Source of the DNA: Microbacterium ulmi
GTDB lineage: Bacteria > Actinomycetota > Actinomycetes > Actinomycetales > Microbacteriaceae
Assembly (NCBI RefSeq): GCF_011759705.1
Contig: NZ_JAAOZF010000001.1
Coordinates: forward strand, 1,299,152-1,363,151
DNA: 64,000 nucleotides
Direction: 5' to 3'
Within the stretch, counting starts at the first letter, position 1. Each line of letters begins with the position of its first letter. A model generated the notes under the pieces. It saw only the letters and a program-made list of their open reading frames with translations. It searched no databases and had not been told where the DNA came from. Shown in pieces: positions 55,858-64,000 of this stretch. Made by a program: the position numbers and the translations under genes.

Positions 55858-57176
55858 GCACTCCCGTCCACCTCGATCTCGTCCGCACGCTGGACGAGCA
55901 GAACATCAGCACGAGCATCGCGTACGAGGCCGCCCATACCGGTGCCGTGCTCGTGCTCGACGGCGAGCCGTTCCGTCTCCCCGACGGACGCCTCGACCGT
56001 GCACGACTGCTCGCCCAGGTTCGCACGTCGCTCGCGCGCGTGCCCGAGTTCTCCCTGAGGCTCATGATGTCGCCGCTGGGGATCACGACCCCCGCGTGGG
56101 TCCCCGTGGCGGGATTCGACCCCGCGCTGCAGGTGACCTTCGACGACGAGGATGCCGAGCTCACGGACGACACGCTGCGATCGCTCGCCGGCTTCGGCGG
56201 GCCCGTGCTGCCGATCGACCGGCCGCTGTGGGACATCCGGTTCACATCTCTGTCCAGCGGCGAGATCGCCCTCGGCTCGCGCATGCACCACGTCGTGGGA
56301 GACGGGCAGTGGGGTTTCAGCGTCATCCAGCGCGTCACGAGCGCCGAGCCGTCCGCGCCCGATCCGTCGGTCGGATTCGACGTGCCGGGGCGCGCTCCGC
56401 GCACGTCGCTCGCCGTGCCGGTGCACGCTCTGCGCGCGTTCCTGCGCGCCCACCCGATCGGTGCCGATGCGTGGCGGGAGTACTGGCGCAAGCCGTTCCT
56501 CAAACGGGTCAAGCGGCTCGCGGGCCGCAACGCGCGGTTCGCGAGGGAGTACTGGATCCGCCGCAGGGGCCTGCGTGCCGTCTTCCTCCCGCCGACACAC
56601 CTGTCGGTGTTCGAGGTGCCCGCCTCGCCCGCGGCGCGCCAGGCGGCGCGCCTGCGCGGCTCGCTCAACGACCTGCTCGTCGCCGCGGCGATGAGCGCAG
56701 TGGACGACGACGATCGCGGCGTCGACGTGCTCGTGCCCGTGTCGCATCGGCGGGGCGGCGCGGGCGGCGACGTCCGCAACCACGTCTCGATGGTCCGCGC
56801 GCACGGCGAGCCGGGAGCCGACCTCGCGGCCCGCGTCGCCTCGGTGCGCGCCATCGTGCGCGCCGTCGTGAAGGGCGAGGAGGTGCAGGCGGCGGCCGGG
56901 CGTCTCGTCGGATACGCGACGCTCATGCCGCTGGCGGAGCACCCCGTGTGGTTCGGCGACGCGCTCGTCCGGCACGTCGCGATCATTCCCGCGGGCGATC
57001 CGCGCAGCGAGATCTCGGTCTTCGCGACGGTCTACGCCGAGACGCTGTCGGTCACGGTCATCAGCCGACTCGAGCTCGACGTCGACCGGATGGCGGCCGC
57101 CGTCGCGGCAGGACTGACGGGCGCAGCCCGCACCGCCGGCGAGCGGTCGCAGACGGCGGAGGAGGCCGCGGCATGA
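55854..57176 (+). CDS. HHxxxDG acyltransferase (WS/DGAT-like)
   Basis: A 440-residue protein of the wax-ester synthase/DGAT and condensation-like superfamily. The catalytic HHxxxDG is exact at 145-151 (MHHVVGDG). The family's PLW block is seen as DRPLWDIRF (122-130), and the second-domain ND motif as [14 protein letters not shown]. Such enzymes move an acyl group from CoA or a carrier protein onto an alcohol. Its place between glycosyltransferases and a hexapeptide acyltransferase suggests the acceptor is a sugar of the polymer or its lipid. ATGA overlap with the previous gene; AAGGAG upstream. Confidence 0.85.
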   Translation: MSTPVHLDLVRTLDEQNISTSIAYEAAHTGAVLVLDGEPFRLPDGRLDRARLLAQVRTSLARVPEFSLRLMMSPLGITTPAWVPVAGFDPALQVTFDDEDAELTDDTLRSLAGFGGPVLPIDRPLWDIRFTSLSSGEIALGSRMHHVVGDGQWGFSVIQRVTSAEPSAPDPSVGFDVPGRAPRTSLAVPVHALRAFLRAHPIGADAWREYWRKPFLKRVKRLAGRNARFAREYWIRRRGLRAVFLPPTHLSVFEVPASPAARQAARLRGSLNDLLVAAAMSAVDDDDRGVDVLVPVSHRRGGAGGDVRNHVSMVRAHGEPGADLAARVASVRAIVRAVVKGEEVQAAAGRLVGYATLMPLAEHPVWFGDALVRHVAIIPAGDPRSEISVFATVYAETLSVTVISRLELDVDRMAAAVAAGLTGAARTAGERSQTAEEAAA

Positions 57177-57736
57177 AGAAGGCGCTCAAGGCCGCGCTGT
57201 CGGTGCTGGACCCCAGGGTGTACCTGCACGGTCTGCGCATCCTGCACTTCTACGGGTACGCGCACGTGCGCCAGGTGCGTCGGCTCACGCGGGGCTCGGC
57301 CGTCTCGTTCGCGCCCAACGTCTCGTTCCGCAACGCGGAGCGCATCGAGATCGGCGCGGGCACGCACATCGGCGAGTACTCGATCGTGTGGGCGGGCAAC
57401 ACGAGCGGCCGCATCATCCTGGGCGAGAAGGCGCTGCTCGCGCCGCGCGTCACGCTGACCGCGTCCAACTACGGCATCGCGAGCGGCGTGCCGCCCATGG
57501 ACCAGCCCAAGCGCGAGCAGGACATCGTCATCGGCGCAGGCACGTGGCTGGGAGCCGGCGTCGTCGTGCTCGCGGGCGTCACGATCGGCGACGGCGCGAT
57601 CATCGCCGCCGGCGCCGTCGTGACGAAGGACGTCCCGGCCGACGCGATCGCGGGCGGCGTGCCGGCGCGGATCATCGGCTGGCGGCCGGGCGCCACGCCT
57701 GCGGCGCTCGCGCGGTCCGCCGGGGAGGCGGCATGA
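57173..57736 (+). CDS. hexapeptide-repeat acyltransferase (WcaB/WcaF type)
   Basis: A 187-residue left-handed beta-helix transferase. Hexapeptide turns run about 44-165 ([20 protein letters not shown], then [20 protein letters not shown] and [20 protein letters not shown]). It would O-acetylate a sugar using acetyl-CoA. Start ATG overlaps the HHxxxDG gene stop, with GGAGGAGG upstream, so tight coupling is likely. The two acyltransferases may act on the same repeat unit with different acyl groups. Confidence 0.88.
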   Translation: MKKALKAALSVLDPRVYLHGLRILHFYGYAHVRQVRRLTRGSAVSFAPNVSFRNAERIEIGAGTHIGEYSIVWAGNTSGRIILGEKALLAPRVTLTASNYGIASGVPPMDQPKREQDIVIGAGTWLGAGVVVLAGVTIGDGAIIAAGAVVTKDVPADAIAGGVPARIIGWRPGATPAALARSAGEAA

Positions 57737-59844
57737 CGACGCTCGACGTCGTGATCGTCAACTACAACACGCGCGAACGCACGCTCGAATGCCTCGCCTC
57801 GCTGGAGCGGATCGGGATGCCGGGGCTGGGCGTCGTGCTCGTCGACAACGGCTCGACCGACGGCAGCGTCGACGCGATCCGTGCGCGGCATCCCGAGGCG
57901 ACCGTCGTGGCTGCGGGTGAGAACCTGGGCTTCGCACGCGGCGTCAACCGCGGCGTCGCGAGCTCGGACGCCGAGTGGGTCCTGCTCCTCAACCCCGACG
58001 CGTCGGTCTTCCCCGGCTCGATCGAGGCGCTCCTCGCGTTCGCGCAGGCGCACCCCGGGCACGGGCTGTACGGCGGGCGGACCGTGCGCGAGGACGGCAG
58101 CGTCGACCCGTCGTCGTGCTGGGGCGCGCCGAGCGTGTGGTCGCTGCTCTGCTTCGCGACGGGTCTGTCGACGGCGTTCCGCCGCTCGCGCGTGTTCGAC
58201 CCCGAGTCGCTCGGCCGCTGGGAGCGCGACACCGTGCGGGAGGTGCCCGTCGTGACGGGATGCCTCCTGCTCGCGCGCCGCGCCGACTGGGACCGCATCG
58301 GGGGTCTCGACGAGACGTTCTTCCTCTACGGCGAGGATGCCGAGTTCTCGGCCCGCGCGCGGCGGCGCGGGTACCGGCCCGTCGTCGTGCCGGACGCGGT
58401 CGTGCAGCACGACGTGGGCGGATCGACCGCGTCGAGCGGCCGCAAGATGGCGATGGTCCTCGCGGGGAAGGCGACCTATCTGCGGACCGTGTGGCGGGAG
58501 CCGCTCGCGACGGCCGGCATCCTGCTCCTGGAGGCGGGAGTCGCGCTGCGGGCCCTGCTCGAGCGCGCGACCCGCTCCGCGCGCGACACGTGGCGCGTCG
58601 CGTGGCGGCAGCGCGCCGGATGGCGGCGGGGCTATCCTGTCGCCGAGCGCGCGCTGTTCGGGCGCGTTCCGCGGCCCGCGCCGCTCGTCGTGCAGGCCGA
58701 GCCCGCGTTCCGCACCGAGAAGGCCAACCCCTACAACGGCAACCTCTATCGGGCGATCGAGAAGCGCGGTGCACACGTGAGCGACCTGAGCTACTGGCGC
58801 CTCCTCGTGGAACGCACGGACGTCGTGCACCTGCACTGGCCCGACCTGTCGTTCCTCTCCGGCTCGCGCCGCGTCATACACGCCGCGCGTCTCGCCCTCT
58901 TCTACGGCGCCCTGCGCGTCACGCGCCCCCGCGGAACGGTGCTGATCTGGACGGTGCACAACGTGTCGGGCCACGAGGAGCGGTCGACGCCCGCGCTGCG
59001 GCGGCTCGCGCAGCGCCTGCTGCTGCGCAACGTCGACGGGATCATCGGCCTGACCGAGCAGGGCGTCGCTGCCGCGCGCACGGCCTATCCGGCGCTTCGC
59101 GACGTGCCGGCCGCCGTCACGCCGCACGGCCACTACCGCGATGCGTACGACTTCGGCGTCTCGCGGCGCGATGCGCGCCGGCGGCTCGGGCTCGACCCCG
59201 AGCGGGCCGTGGTCTCGACTCTCGGGCAGATCCGCCGCTACAAGAACGTGCCGCACCTCATCCGCGTGTTCCGCTCGCTCGACACCGACGCGACCCTGGT
59301 CGTCGCGGGGCATCCGTCGCCGCCCGAGCTCGAGGACGAGATCCGCGCGGCGGCGGGCGCCGACCCGAGGATCGTGCTCGACCTGCGCTTCCTGCCCGAC
59401 GCCGACGTGCCGCTCGTGCTCGCGGCGTCCGATCTCGTCGTGCTCCCGTACACGCAGATCCAGAACTCGGGCTCCGCGATCCTCGCCGCCTCCGCGGATC
59501 GGCCCGTCCTCGTGCCCGATCTCGGGGCGCTGCGAGAGCTGCGCGAGCAGCTGGGCGACGAGTGGGTGCGGCTGTACGCGGGCGAGCTGGATGCCGCGGC
59601 CCTCCGCGACGCGCTGCACTGGGCCGTCTCGGCGCCCAGGCCCGCGTCGGCGGATCTCTCGGCGCTGGACTGGGACGCGATCGCGGATCGCACCCTCAGC
59701 GCCTATCGTGACTTCCGCCGCCAGTCCCGGCGGCGGCGCGACGCGGCGCGGTCCACCGCGGGACGGCTTCCGCGCGAGGCCGCAGGAGGAGGACGAGTGA
59801 ACGAACCGGCCGGCGAGGCGACGACATCGGTGGTGCAGGCATGA
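57733..59844 (+). CDS. bifunctional GT2-GT4 glycosyltransferase
   Basis: A 703-residue fusion. The N-terminal domain (about 1-270) is a GT2 of the rhamnosyltransferase WbbL type ([27 protein letters not shown], and [19 protein letters not shown]). After an Arg-rich linker, the C-terminal domain (about 320-670) is GT-B/GT4-like ([52 protein letters not shown], and the donor motif with SGSAIL). Fusion suggests two consecutive sugars are added by one chain. The last 35 residues are Arg-rich and then low complexity. ATGA overlaps at both ends. Confidence 0.87.
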   Translation: MTTLDVVIVNYNTRERTLECLASLERIGMPGLGVVLVDNGSTDGSVDAIRARHPEATVVAAGENLGFARGVNRGVASSDAEWVLLLNPDASVFPGSIEALLAFAQAHPGHGLYGGRTVREDGSVDPSSCWGAPSVWSLLCFATGLSTAFRRSRVFDPESLGRWERDTVREVPVVTGCLLLARRADWDRIGGLDETFFLYGEDAEFSARARRRGYRPVVVPDAVVQHDVGGSTASSGRKMAMVLAGKATYLRTVWREPLATAGILLLEAGVALRALLERATRSARDTWRVAWRQRAGWRRGYPVAERALFGRVPRPAPLVVQAEPAFRTEKANPYNGNLYRAIEKRGAHVSDLSYWRLLVERTDVVHLHWPDLSFLSGSRRVIHAARLALFYGALRVTRPRGTVLIWTVHNVSGHEERSTPALRRLAQRLLLRNVDGIIGLTEQGVAAARTAYPALRDVPAAVTPHGHYRDAYDFGVSRRDARRRLGLDPERAVVSTLGQIRRYKNVPHLIRVFRSLDTDATLVVAGHPSPPELEDEIRAAAGADPRIVLDLRFLPDADVPLVLAASDLVVLPYTQIQNSGSAILAASADRPVLVPDLGALRELREQLGDEWVRLYAGELDAAALRDALHWAVSAPRPASADLSALDWDAIADRTLSAYRDFRRQSRRRRDAARSTAGRLPREAAGGGRVNEPAGEATTSVVQA

Positions 59845-61142
59845 GGATCTCCGTGATCGGATGCGGCTACCTCGGCGCCGTCCATGCCGCGGCGATGGCC
59901 GAGCTCGGGCACGACGTGGTCGGGGTCGACATCGACGCCGCCAAGGTCTCGATGCTCGCGGCGGGCAAGGCGCCGTTCTTCGAGCCGCGGCTGCCCGAGG
60001 TGCTCGCCTCGGCCCTCGCGTCGGGGCGGCTCACGTTCTCGACCGACCTGGCCGCCGTCCACGGCGCGAGCATCCACTTCGTCGCGGTCGGAACGCCCCA
60101 GTCGAAGGACTCGTACGCCGCCGACCTCACGTACGTCGACGCCGCGATCGAGGGCCTCCTGCCCTTCCTCTCGGAGGGCGACCTCGTCGTCGGCAAGAGC
60201 ACCGTCCCCGTCGGCACGGCTGAGCGGCTCTCGGCCGTGCTCGCGCAGTCGGGGACGGGTGCGAGCCTCGCCTGGAACCCCGAGTTCCTCCGCGAGGGCT
60301 TCGCCGTCAAGGACACCGTCGAGCCGGACCGGCTCGTCTACGGCGTCGGAGATGCGGCGGATGTCGCGAAGCTCGACGAGGTGTATGCGCAGGCGCTCGC
60401 CGCGGGCACGCCGCGCATCGTCACGGACTATGCGACGGCCGAGCTCGTGAAGGTCGCGGCGAACGCGTTCCTCGCGACGAAGATCTCGTTCATCAACGCG
60501 ATGGCCGAGATCGCCGAGGTCACAGGCGCCGACGTCACGGCGCTCGCCGATGCGATCGGGCACGATGCCCGCATCGGACGCCGCTTCCTGAACGCCGGCG
60601 TCGGGTTCGGCGGCGGCTGCCTCCCCAAGGACATCCGCGCCTTCACCGCGCGCGCGGAGGAGCTCGGCCGAGGCGAGTCCGTCGCCTTCCTCAAGGAGGT
60701 GGACGCCATCAACATGCGCCGCAGAGACCGGGTCGCCGAGCTCGCCGTCCAGGCACTCGACGGCGCCGTGCTGGGCAAGAAGGTGGCCGTCCTCGGCGTC
60801 ACCTTCAAGCCGCACTCCGACGACGTGCGCGACTCGCCCGCCCTCGACGTCGCCGTCAAGCTCAAGGGCTTGGGCGCCGACGTCGTGGTGACCGATCCGG
60901 AAGGGCTCGACAACGCACGGACGCGGCATCCTCAGCTGCTGTACACGCAGATGACGGAGGAGGCCCTGCGTCACGCCGACCTCGCGGTGCTCGTCACCGA
61001 GTGGCCCGAGTACGTCGAGCTGGACCCCGTCCACGTCGCAGAGATCGTGCGCGGACGCCACATCATCGACGCGCGCAACGTCCTCGACCCGGCGGCGTGG
61101 AAGGCCGCGGGCTGGGACTACACGGGTCTCGGCCGGGCCTGA
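59841..61142 (+). CDS. ugd: UDP-glucose 6-dehydrogenase
   Basis: A 433-residue NAD-dependent dehydrogenase converting UDP-glucose to UDP-glucuronate. The NAD-binding loop GCGYLG (7-12), the catalytic Cys260 in GGGCLPKD, Lys204 in ATAELVKVAANAF, and FKPHSDDVRDSPAL (about 323-336) identify the UDP-glucose/GDP-mannose dehydrogenase family; the first residues favour UDP-glucose. It closes the rightward operon and suggests uronic acid in the polymer. Confidence 0.94.
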   Translation: MRISVIGCGYLGAVHAAAMAELGHDVVGVDIDAAKVSMLAAGKAPFFEPRLPEVLASALASGRLTFSTDLAAVHGASIHFVAVGTPQSKDSYAADLTYVDAAIEGLLPFLSEGDLVVGKSTVPVGTAERLSAVLAQSGTGASLAWNPEFLREGFAVKDTVEPDRLVYGVGDAADVAKLDEVYAQALAAGTPRIVTDYATAELVKVAANAFLATKISFINAMAEIAEVTGADVTALADAIGHDARIGRRFLNAGVGFGGGCLPKDIRAFTARAEELGRGESVAFLKEVDAINMRRRDRVAELAVQALDGAVLGKKVAVLGVTFKPHSDDVRDSPALDVAVKLKGLGADVVVTDPEGLDNARTRHPQLLYTQMTEEALRHADLAVLVTEWPEYVELDPVHVAEIVRGRHIIDARNVLDPAAWKAAGWDYTGLGRA

Positions 61143-61157
61143 CGCGGCGCCGCTCGG

Positions 61158-62423
61158 TCAGCGTCCGCCGAGGCGCGCGTAGTCCGCGAGCGCCTTCGCG
61201 TCCTCGGCATGGCGTATCGCTCGCCGGGCCGCGTCGAGCGCGTCGACGGGATCCTGCGCCTGGCGCGCGATCGCGAGCTCGCGCTGCGCCGAGACGAGGC
61301 GTACGCGCGCGTCGGCGCTCGTGCGGGCGTGCGAGACGGATGCCTCGGCCTGCGCGATCGCGCCGCGTGCGGCCGCGAGCGTCCCCGGGAGGGCCGTGCG
61401 CGCGCCCCGCAGGCGCTGCTGGGCCGTCCGCGCGTCGCCGAGGGCGAGGTCGAGCCGGTCGCGCAGGCGCGCGATCGCGTCGATCGTGCGGGTCGGGCGG
61501 CGCGCGGCATCCTTCTCGAGCGCCGTCAGCTCGCTCTCGACCGCGCGGATCTCGCCGCCGAGCCGTTCGGCGTCGGCGGGCTCGAGATGCTCGCGCGTCG
61601 CGAGCGCCTGCCGCAGGGCCGAGCGCGCGGCCGCGAACTCGGTGGGAAGCGCCTGCGCGGCCTGCGACACGAGCCGGTGGGACTCTTCGAGGATGCGCGC
61701 GTCGGCCTCGGCTGCGCGCAGGGACCGCTCGGCGGCGGCGAGCTCGCCGAGCGCGTCGCGCGAGGGATCGTCGGCGTGCGCAGCGGCGAGGTCGAGCATC
61801 CGCGCGGCATCGCCTGCCTCTGCGAGGGCGGAGGTCGCCGCGCGGGACGCGGTCCGCCACTCGGCCCCGTCGTACGCGGCGGAGAGCTCGGCGACGAGGG
61901 CCGCGGGGTCTCCCATCCCCTCGCGCAGGCGTGCGAGCCTCGCGCGCGCCGCACCGACCTGCTGTGCGGCGGAGACGTGCGCGCGCATCCAGTCGCGGTG
62001 CTCAGCGCGCGCGCGGTCGATCGCGGTGAGTGCTTCGGACGCGCGCCGCTCGATCCGGCCGGCGACGCGGCTCACGTCGGCGGGAAGGAGGTCGTCGCCC
62101 GCGATCGTGCGGTACTCGTCGAAGGACCCGTCGCGCACGTGCTGCGCCGTGAGGCGCGCGCGACGGAGGGATGCCGGGGCCCCGCCGCCGTAGAGCGCGC
62201 CGGACAGCCCGACCTCCAGGTCGAGCTCGTCGACGGCGTCGTCGAGGCGCACGAGGGCGGCTCCCGCCCTGCCGCGCTCGGCGGCGGCGGCCGCTCGCGC
62301 CCTGGGCGAGCGCCGCGCGCGGCGGGCTGCCCACACCGCGACGGCGACCGCGATCGCCGCGACGCCGAATACCACGACGATGGGGACGGCCCACCCCAGG
62401 ATCGCGGCGACGGCGTCAGGCAT
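61158..62423 (-). CDS. membrane-anchored coiled-coil protein
   Basis: A 421-residue protein with one N-terminal membrane helix (about 8-32) and a long Ala/Arg/Glu-rich helical region with heptad character throughout. It resembles a cytoplasmic coiled-coil rod such as those of EzrA/septation-ring type in general shape only. I do not recognise a family. The ATG at 62423 overlaps the HAD gene stop by 8 bp. Its neighbours on the same strand are HAD and NucS. Confidence 0.75.
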   Translation of the reverse strand: MPDAVAAILGWAVPIVVVFGVAAIAVAVAVWAARRARRSPRARAAAAAERGRAGAALVRLDDAVDELDLEVGLSGALYGGGAPASLRRARLTAQHVRDGSFDEYRTIAGDDLLPADVSRVAGRIERRASEALTAIDRARAEHRDWMRAHVSAAQQVGAARARLARLREGMGDPAALVAELSAAYDGAEWRTASRAATSALAEAGDAARMLDLAAAHADDPSRDALGELAAAERSLRAAEADARILEESHRLVSQAAQALPTEFAAARSALRQALATREHLEPADAERLGGEIRAVESELTALEKDAARRPTRTIDAIARLRDRLDLALGDARTAQQRLRGARTALPGTLAAARGAIAQAEASVSHARTSADARVRLVSAQRELAIARQAQDPVDALDAARRAIRHAEDAKALADYARLGGR

Positions 62424-63123
62424 CCGGGCTCTCGCCCTCGCCTTCGGGCCGGTCGTCGACGAGGAGAAGGGCACGGAGCTCGTCGGCCGTCGAGACGACG
62501 CCGGATGCGCCGGAGGACTCGTGCGGCCAGCTGAACCCCCACGTCGCGAAGATGACGGGGACGCCCCGCGCCGCACCGCCCTCGACGTCGTGATGCCGGT
62601 CGCCGACGAGCACGGGGCGGCTCGTGTCCGCTCCGGCGGCGGTGAGACGCCGCAAGGCCTCGGCGACGATGTCCGACTTCGAGGCGAGCGTCTTCTCGTC
62701 GGGGGTCGACCCGACGGTCGCCGTGAGGAACGGCGCGAGCTCGAAGTGGTCCATGAGGGCGACGACCTGGATCTCGGGCTTGGAGCTCGCGGTCGCCTGC
62801 GGGATGCCGCATGCGGCGACGTCGGCGATCAGAGCGCCCATGCCCGGGTAGAGCTTCGCGTCTCGCGTGTACCCGTCGGCCTTGCCGAGCGCGCGGTAGA
62901 ACGCGACCGCCTCTGACGCCTGCTCCGGGGTCATGCCGACGTTCACCTGGAACGACTCGTACATCGGGGGGCCGATCCAGTGCACGAGCTCGGCGCGGGT
63001 CGGGGGCGTCCGCCCGAAGTGCTCGAGCGCGACCGTGAGCCGGCGAAGGATGCCGTCGGAGGCATCCACGATCGTGCCGTCGACATCCCACAGGATGCAG
63101 GTCCATGGTGATCGACTCGGCAT
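62416..63123 (-). CDS. HAD-family phosphatase
   Basis: A 235-residue haloacid dehalogenase-like hydrolase of the Gph/phosphoglycolate phosphatase type. The nucleophile motif is DVDGT (Asp13, Asp15). Further family elements are a helical cap domain and motif II/III-like TASSKPEI and VLVGDRHHDVEGG. I start at ATG 63123. The substrate is unknown. It overlaps the coiled-coil gene downstream and lies 73 bp from nucS. Confidence 0.88.
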   Translation of the reverse strand: MPSRSPWTCILWDVDGTIVDASDGILRRLTVALEHFGRTPPTRAELVHWIGPPMYESFQVNVGMTPEQASEAVAFYRALGKADGYTRDAKLYPGMGALIADVAACGIPQATASSKPEIQVVALMDHFELAPFLTATVGSTPDEKTLASKSDIVAEALRRLTAAGADTSRPVLVGDRHHDVEGGAARGVPVIFATWGFSWPHESSGASGVVSTADELRALLLVDDRPEGEGESPDA

Positions 63124-63196
63124 GCCGTCCAGCCTATGCGGCTCGCGTGCGCCATCGCACAGCGGCTCTCGACCGGGCACGCACGATGCCTTCGGC

Positions 63197-63892
63197 TCAG
63201 AAGAGGCGCGGGGCGCCGGACTCGATGCCCTTCATGCCCTCGTAGTCGAGGGTCACGCAGCGGATGCCGCGATCCGCGGCGAGCACCCGCGCCTGCGGCT
63301 TGATCTCCTGGGCCGCGAACACGCCCGTGACGGGAGCGAGGTGCGGGTCGCGGCCGAGCAGCTCGAGGTAGCGCGTGAGCTGCTCGACGCCGTCGATGTC
63401 GCCTCGGCGCTTGACCTCGACGGCGATCGTTCCGCCCGCCGGGTCGCGCAGGAGAAGATCGACGGGACCGATCGCGGTGGGGAACTCGCGGCGGACGAGC
63501 GTCAGGTCGTCACCGATCACCTCGACCTGCTCGGCGAGCAGGCGCTGAAGGTCGGCCTCGACGCCGTCCTTCTGCAGCCCCGGGTCGACGCCGAGCTCGT
63601 GCGACGAGTCGTGCAGCACGTCGTGGATGCGCACGAGAAGCGAGTCGCCCGTCTTCGCGTGCGTCACGCGCCAGTGCTCGAGGACTCCCGCGCGGGCGGA
63701 CTCGGCATCCGGGGCCTCGACCGTGAGCGTGCAGGGAGGCGACATCCAGTTGAGGGGCTTGTACGAGCCGCCGTCGGAGTGCACGAGGAGGCTCCCGTCG
63801 CCCTTGTGCACGAGCAGGCGCACGGCCAGCGGCAGGTGCGCGTTGAGGCGTCCCGTGTAGTCCACGGAGCAGCGGGCGATGACGAGGCGCAC
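63197..63892 (-). CDS. nucS: mismatch-specific endonuclease NucS
   Basis: A 231-residue NucS (EndoMS), the endonuclease that performs mismatch repair in actinobacteria lacking MutS/MutL. The N-terminal domain (1-110) has [20 protein letters not shown] and [12 protein letters not shown]. The RecB-like nuclease domain carries the catalytic pattern [20 protein letters not shown] (Asp, Glu and Lys). No mutS is visible in the window. GTG start at 63892. Confidence 0.95.
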   Translation of the reverse strand: MRLVIARCSVDYTGRLNAHLPLAVRLLVHKGDGSLLVHSDGGSYKPLNWMSPPCTLTVEAPDAESARAGVLEHWRVTHAKTGDSLLVRIHDVLHDSSHELGVDPGLQKDGVEADLQRLLAEQVEVIGDDLTLVRREFPTAIGPVDLLLRDPAGGTIAVEVKRRGDIDGVEQLTRYLELLGRDPHLAPVTGVFAAQEIKPQARVLAADRGIRCVTLDYEGMKGIESGAPRLF

Positions 63893-63901
63893 CCGACGAG
63901 C

Positions 63902-64000
63902 CTACCCGCGGGGCCGTCCTCCGCCGCCCGCGCCGACGTGCGATCCCGCGATGGGCCGGGCGGCGGGCGACGCGAGGCCGGACGCGACGATGAGCGCCAC
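63902..64000 (-). CDS. 3' end of an unidentified gene
   Basis: The leftward frame enters from the right edge and stops at TAG 63902-63904, giving 32 residues ending LASPAARPIAGSHVGAGGGG and RPRG. The tail is Gly/Ala-rich and the frame uses codons like its neighbours. No family can be assigned from so little. It is only 9 bp upstream of nucS, on the same strand. Confidence 0.45.
   Translation of the reverse strand: MALIVASGLASPAARPIAGSHVGAGGGGRPRG

Overview
The window is about 64 kb of high-GC DNA spanning the chromosomal origin of an actinobacterium, most likely a Microbacteriaceae member close to Microbacterium. The evidence is the gene order rsmG-jag-yidC-yidD-rnpA-rpmH / dnaA-oriC-dnaN-recF-dciA-gyrB-gyrA-DUF3566, the actinobacterial markers CrgA, NucS, class E sortase and the pknB-pknA-pbpA-rodA-pstP-fhaB-fhaA cluster, and codon use strongly biased to G/C in third positions.

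Layout. 1-1967: a gene-free stretch with six parS sites set in degenerate repeats, next to rsmG; parA/parB presumably lie just left of the window. 1968-5154: the leftward rpmH-rnpA-yidD-yidC-jag-rsmG operon. 5155-15517: dnaA, an oriC with DnaA boxes (6892-7363), then the rightward replication and gyrase genes. 15626-16607: a VIT-type transporter and tRNA-Ile/tRNA-Ala. 16546 to about 24 kb: an accessory island that begins inside tRNA-Ala. It holds a large serine recombinase, two decayed island genes, a HEAT-repeat protein with a MerR regulator whose effector domain is itself HEAT-like, a frameshifted IS3-family element that truncates a membrane-protein gene, a CopG-type antitoxin/toxin pair, and an aldo/keto reductase fragment joined to a resolvase fragment beside a MerR regulator.

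24.1-30.9 kb: small metabolic and envelope genes (reductase, Nudix, YbaK-like, cyclophilin, rhomboid, CrgA, sortase E, glutamine amidotransferase). 30.9-39.8 kb: the growth and division Ser/Thr kinase operon. 40-41.9 kb: tRNA-Leu, an acetyltransferase, a GntR regulator and a cold-shock protein. 41.9-61.1 kb: an exopolysaccharide locus. A phosphoglycosyl transferase starts the lipid-linked repeat, about six glycosyltransferase genes extend it, a flippase, polymerase/ligase and chain-length protein export and polymerise it, acyltransferases decorate it, and UDP-glucose dehydrogenase supplies UDP-glucuronate. 61.1-64 kb: a coiled-coil membrane protein, a HAD phosphatase, mismatch endonuclease NucS and the 3' end of an unidentified gene.

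The observations most worth following up are the dense parS array with its repeats, the MerR-HEAT/HEAT module with its palindromic 19-bp-spacer promoter, the WS/DGAT-like acyltransferase inside the polysaccharide locus, the recurrent heptamer GGATGCC/GGCATCC that overrides codon preference, and the palindrome-rich GntR-cspA spacer that might encode a small RNA.
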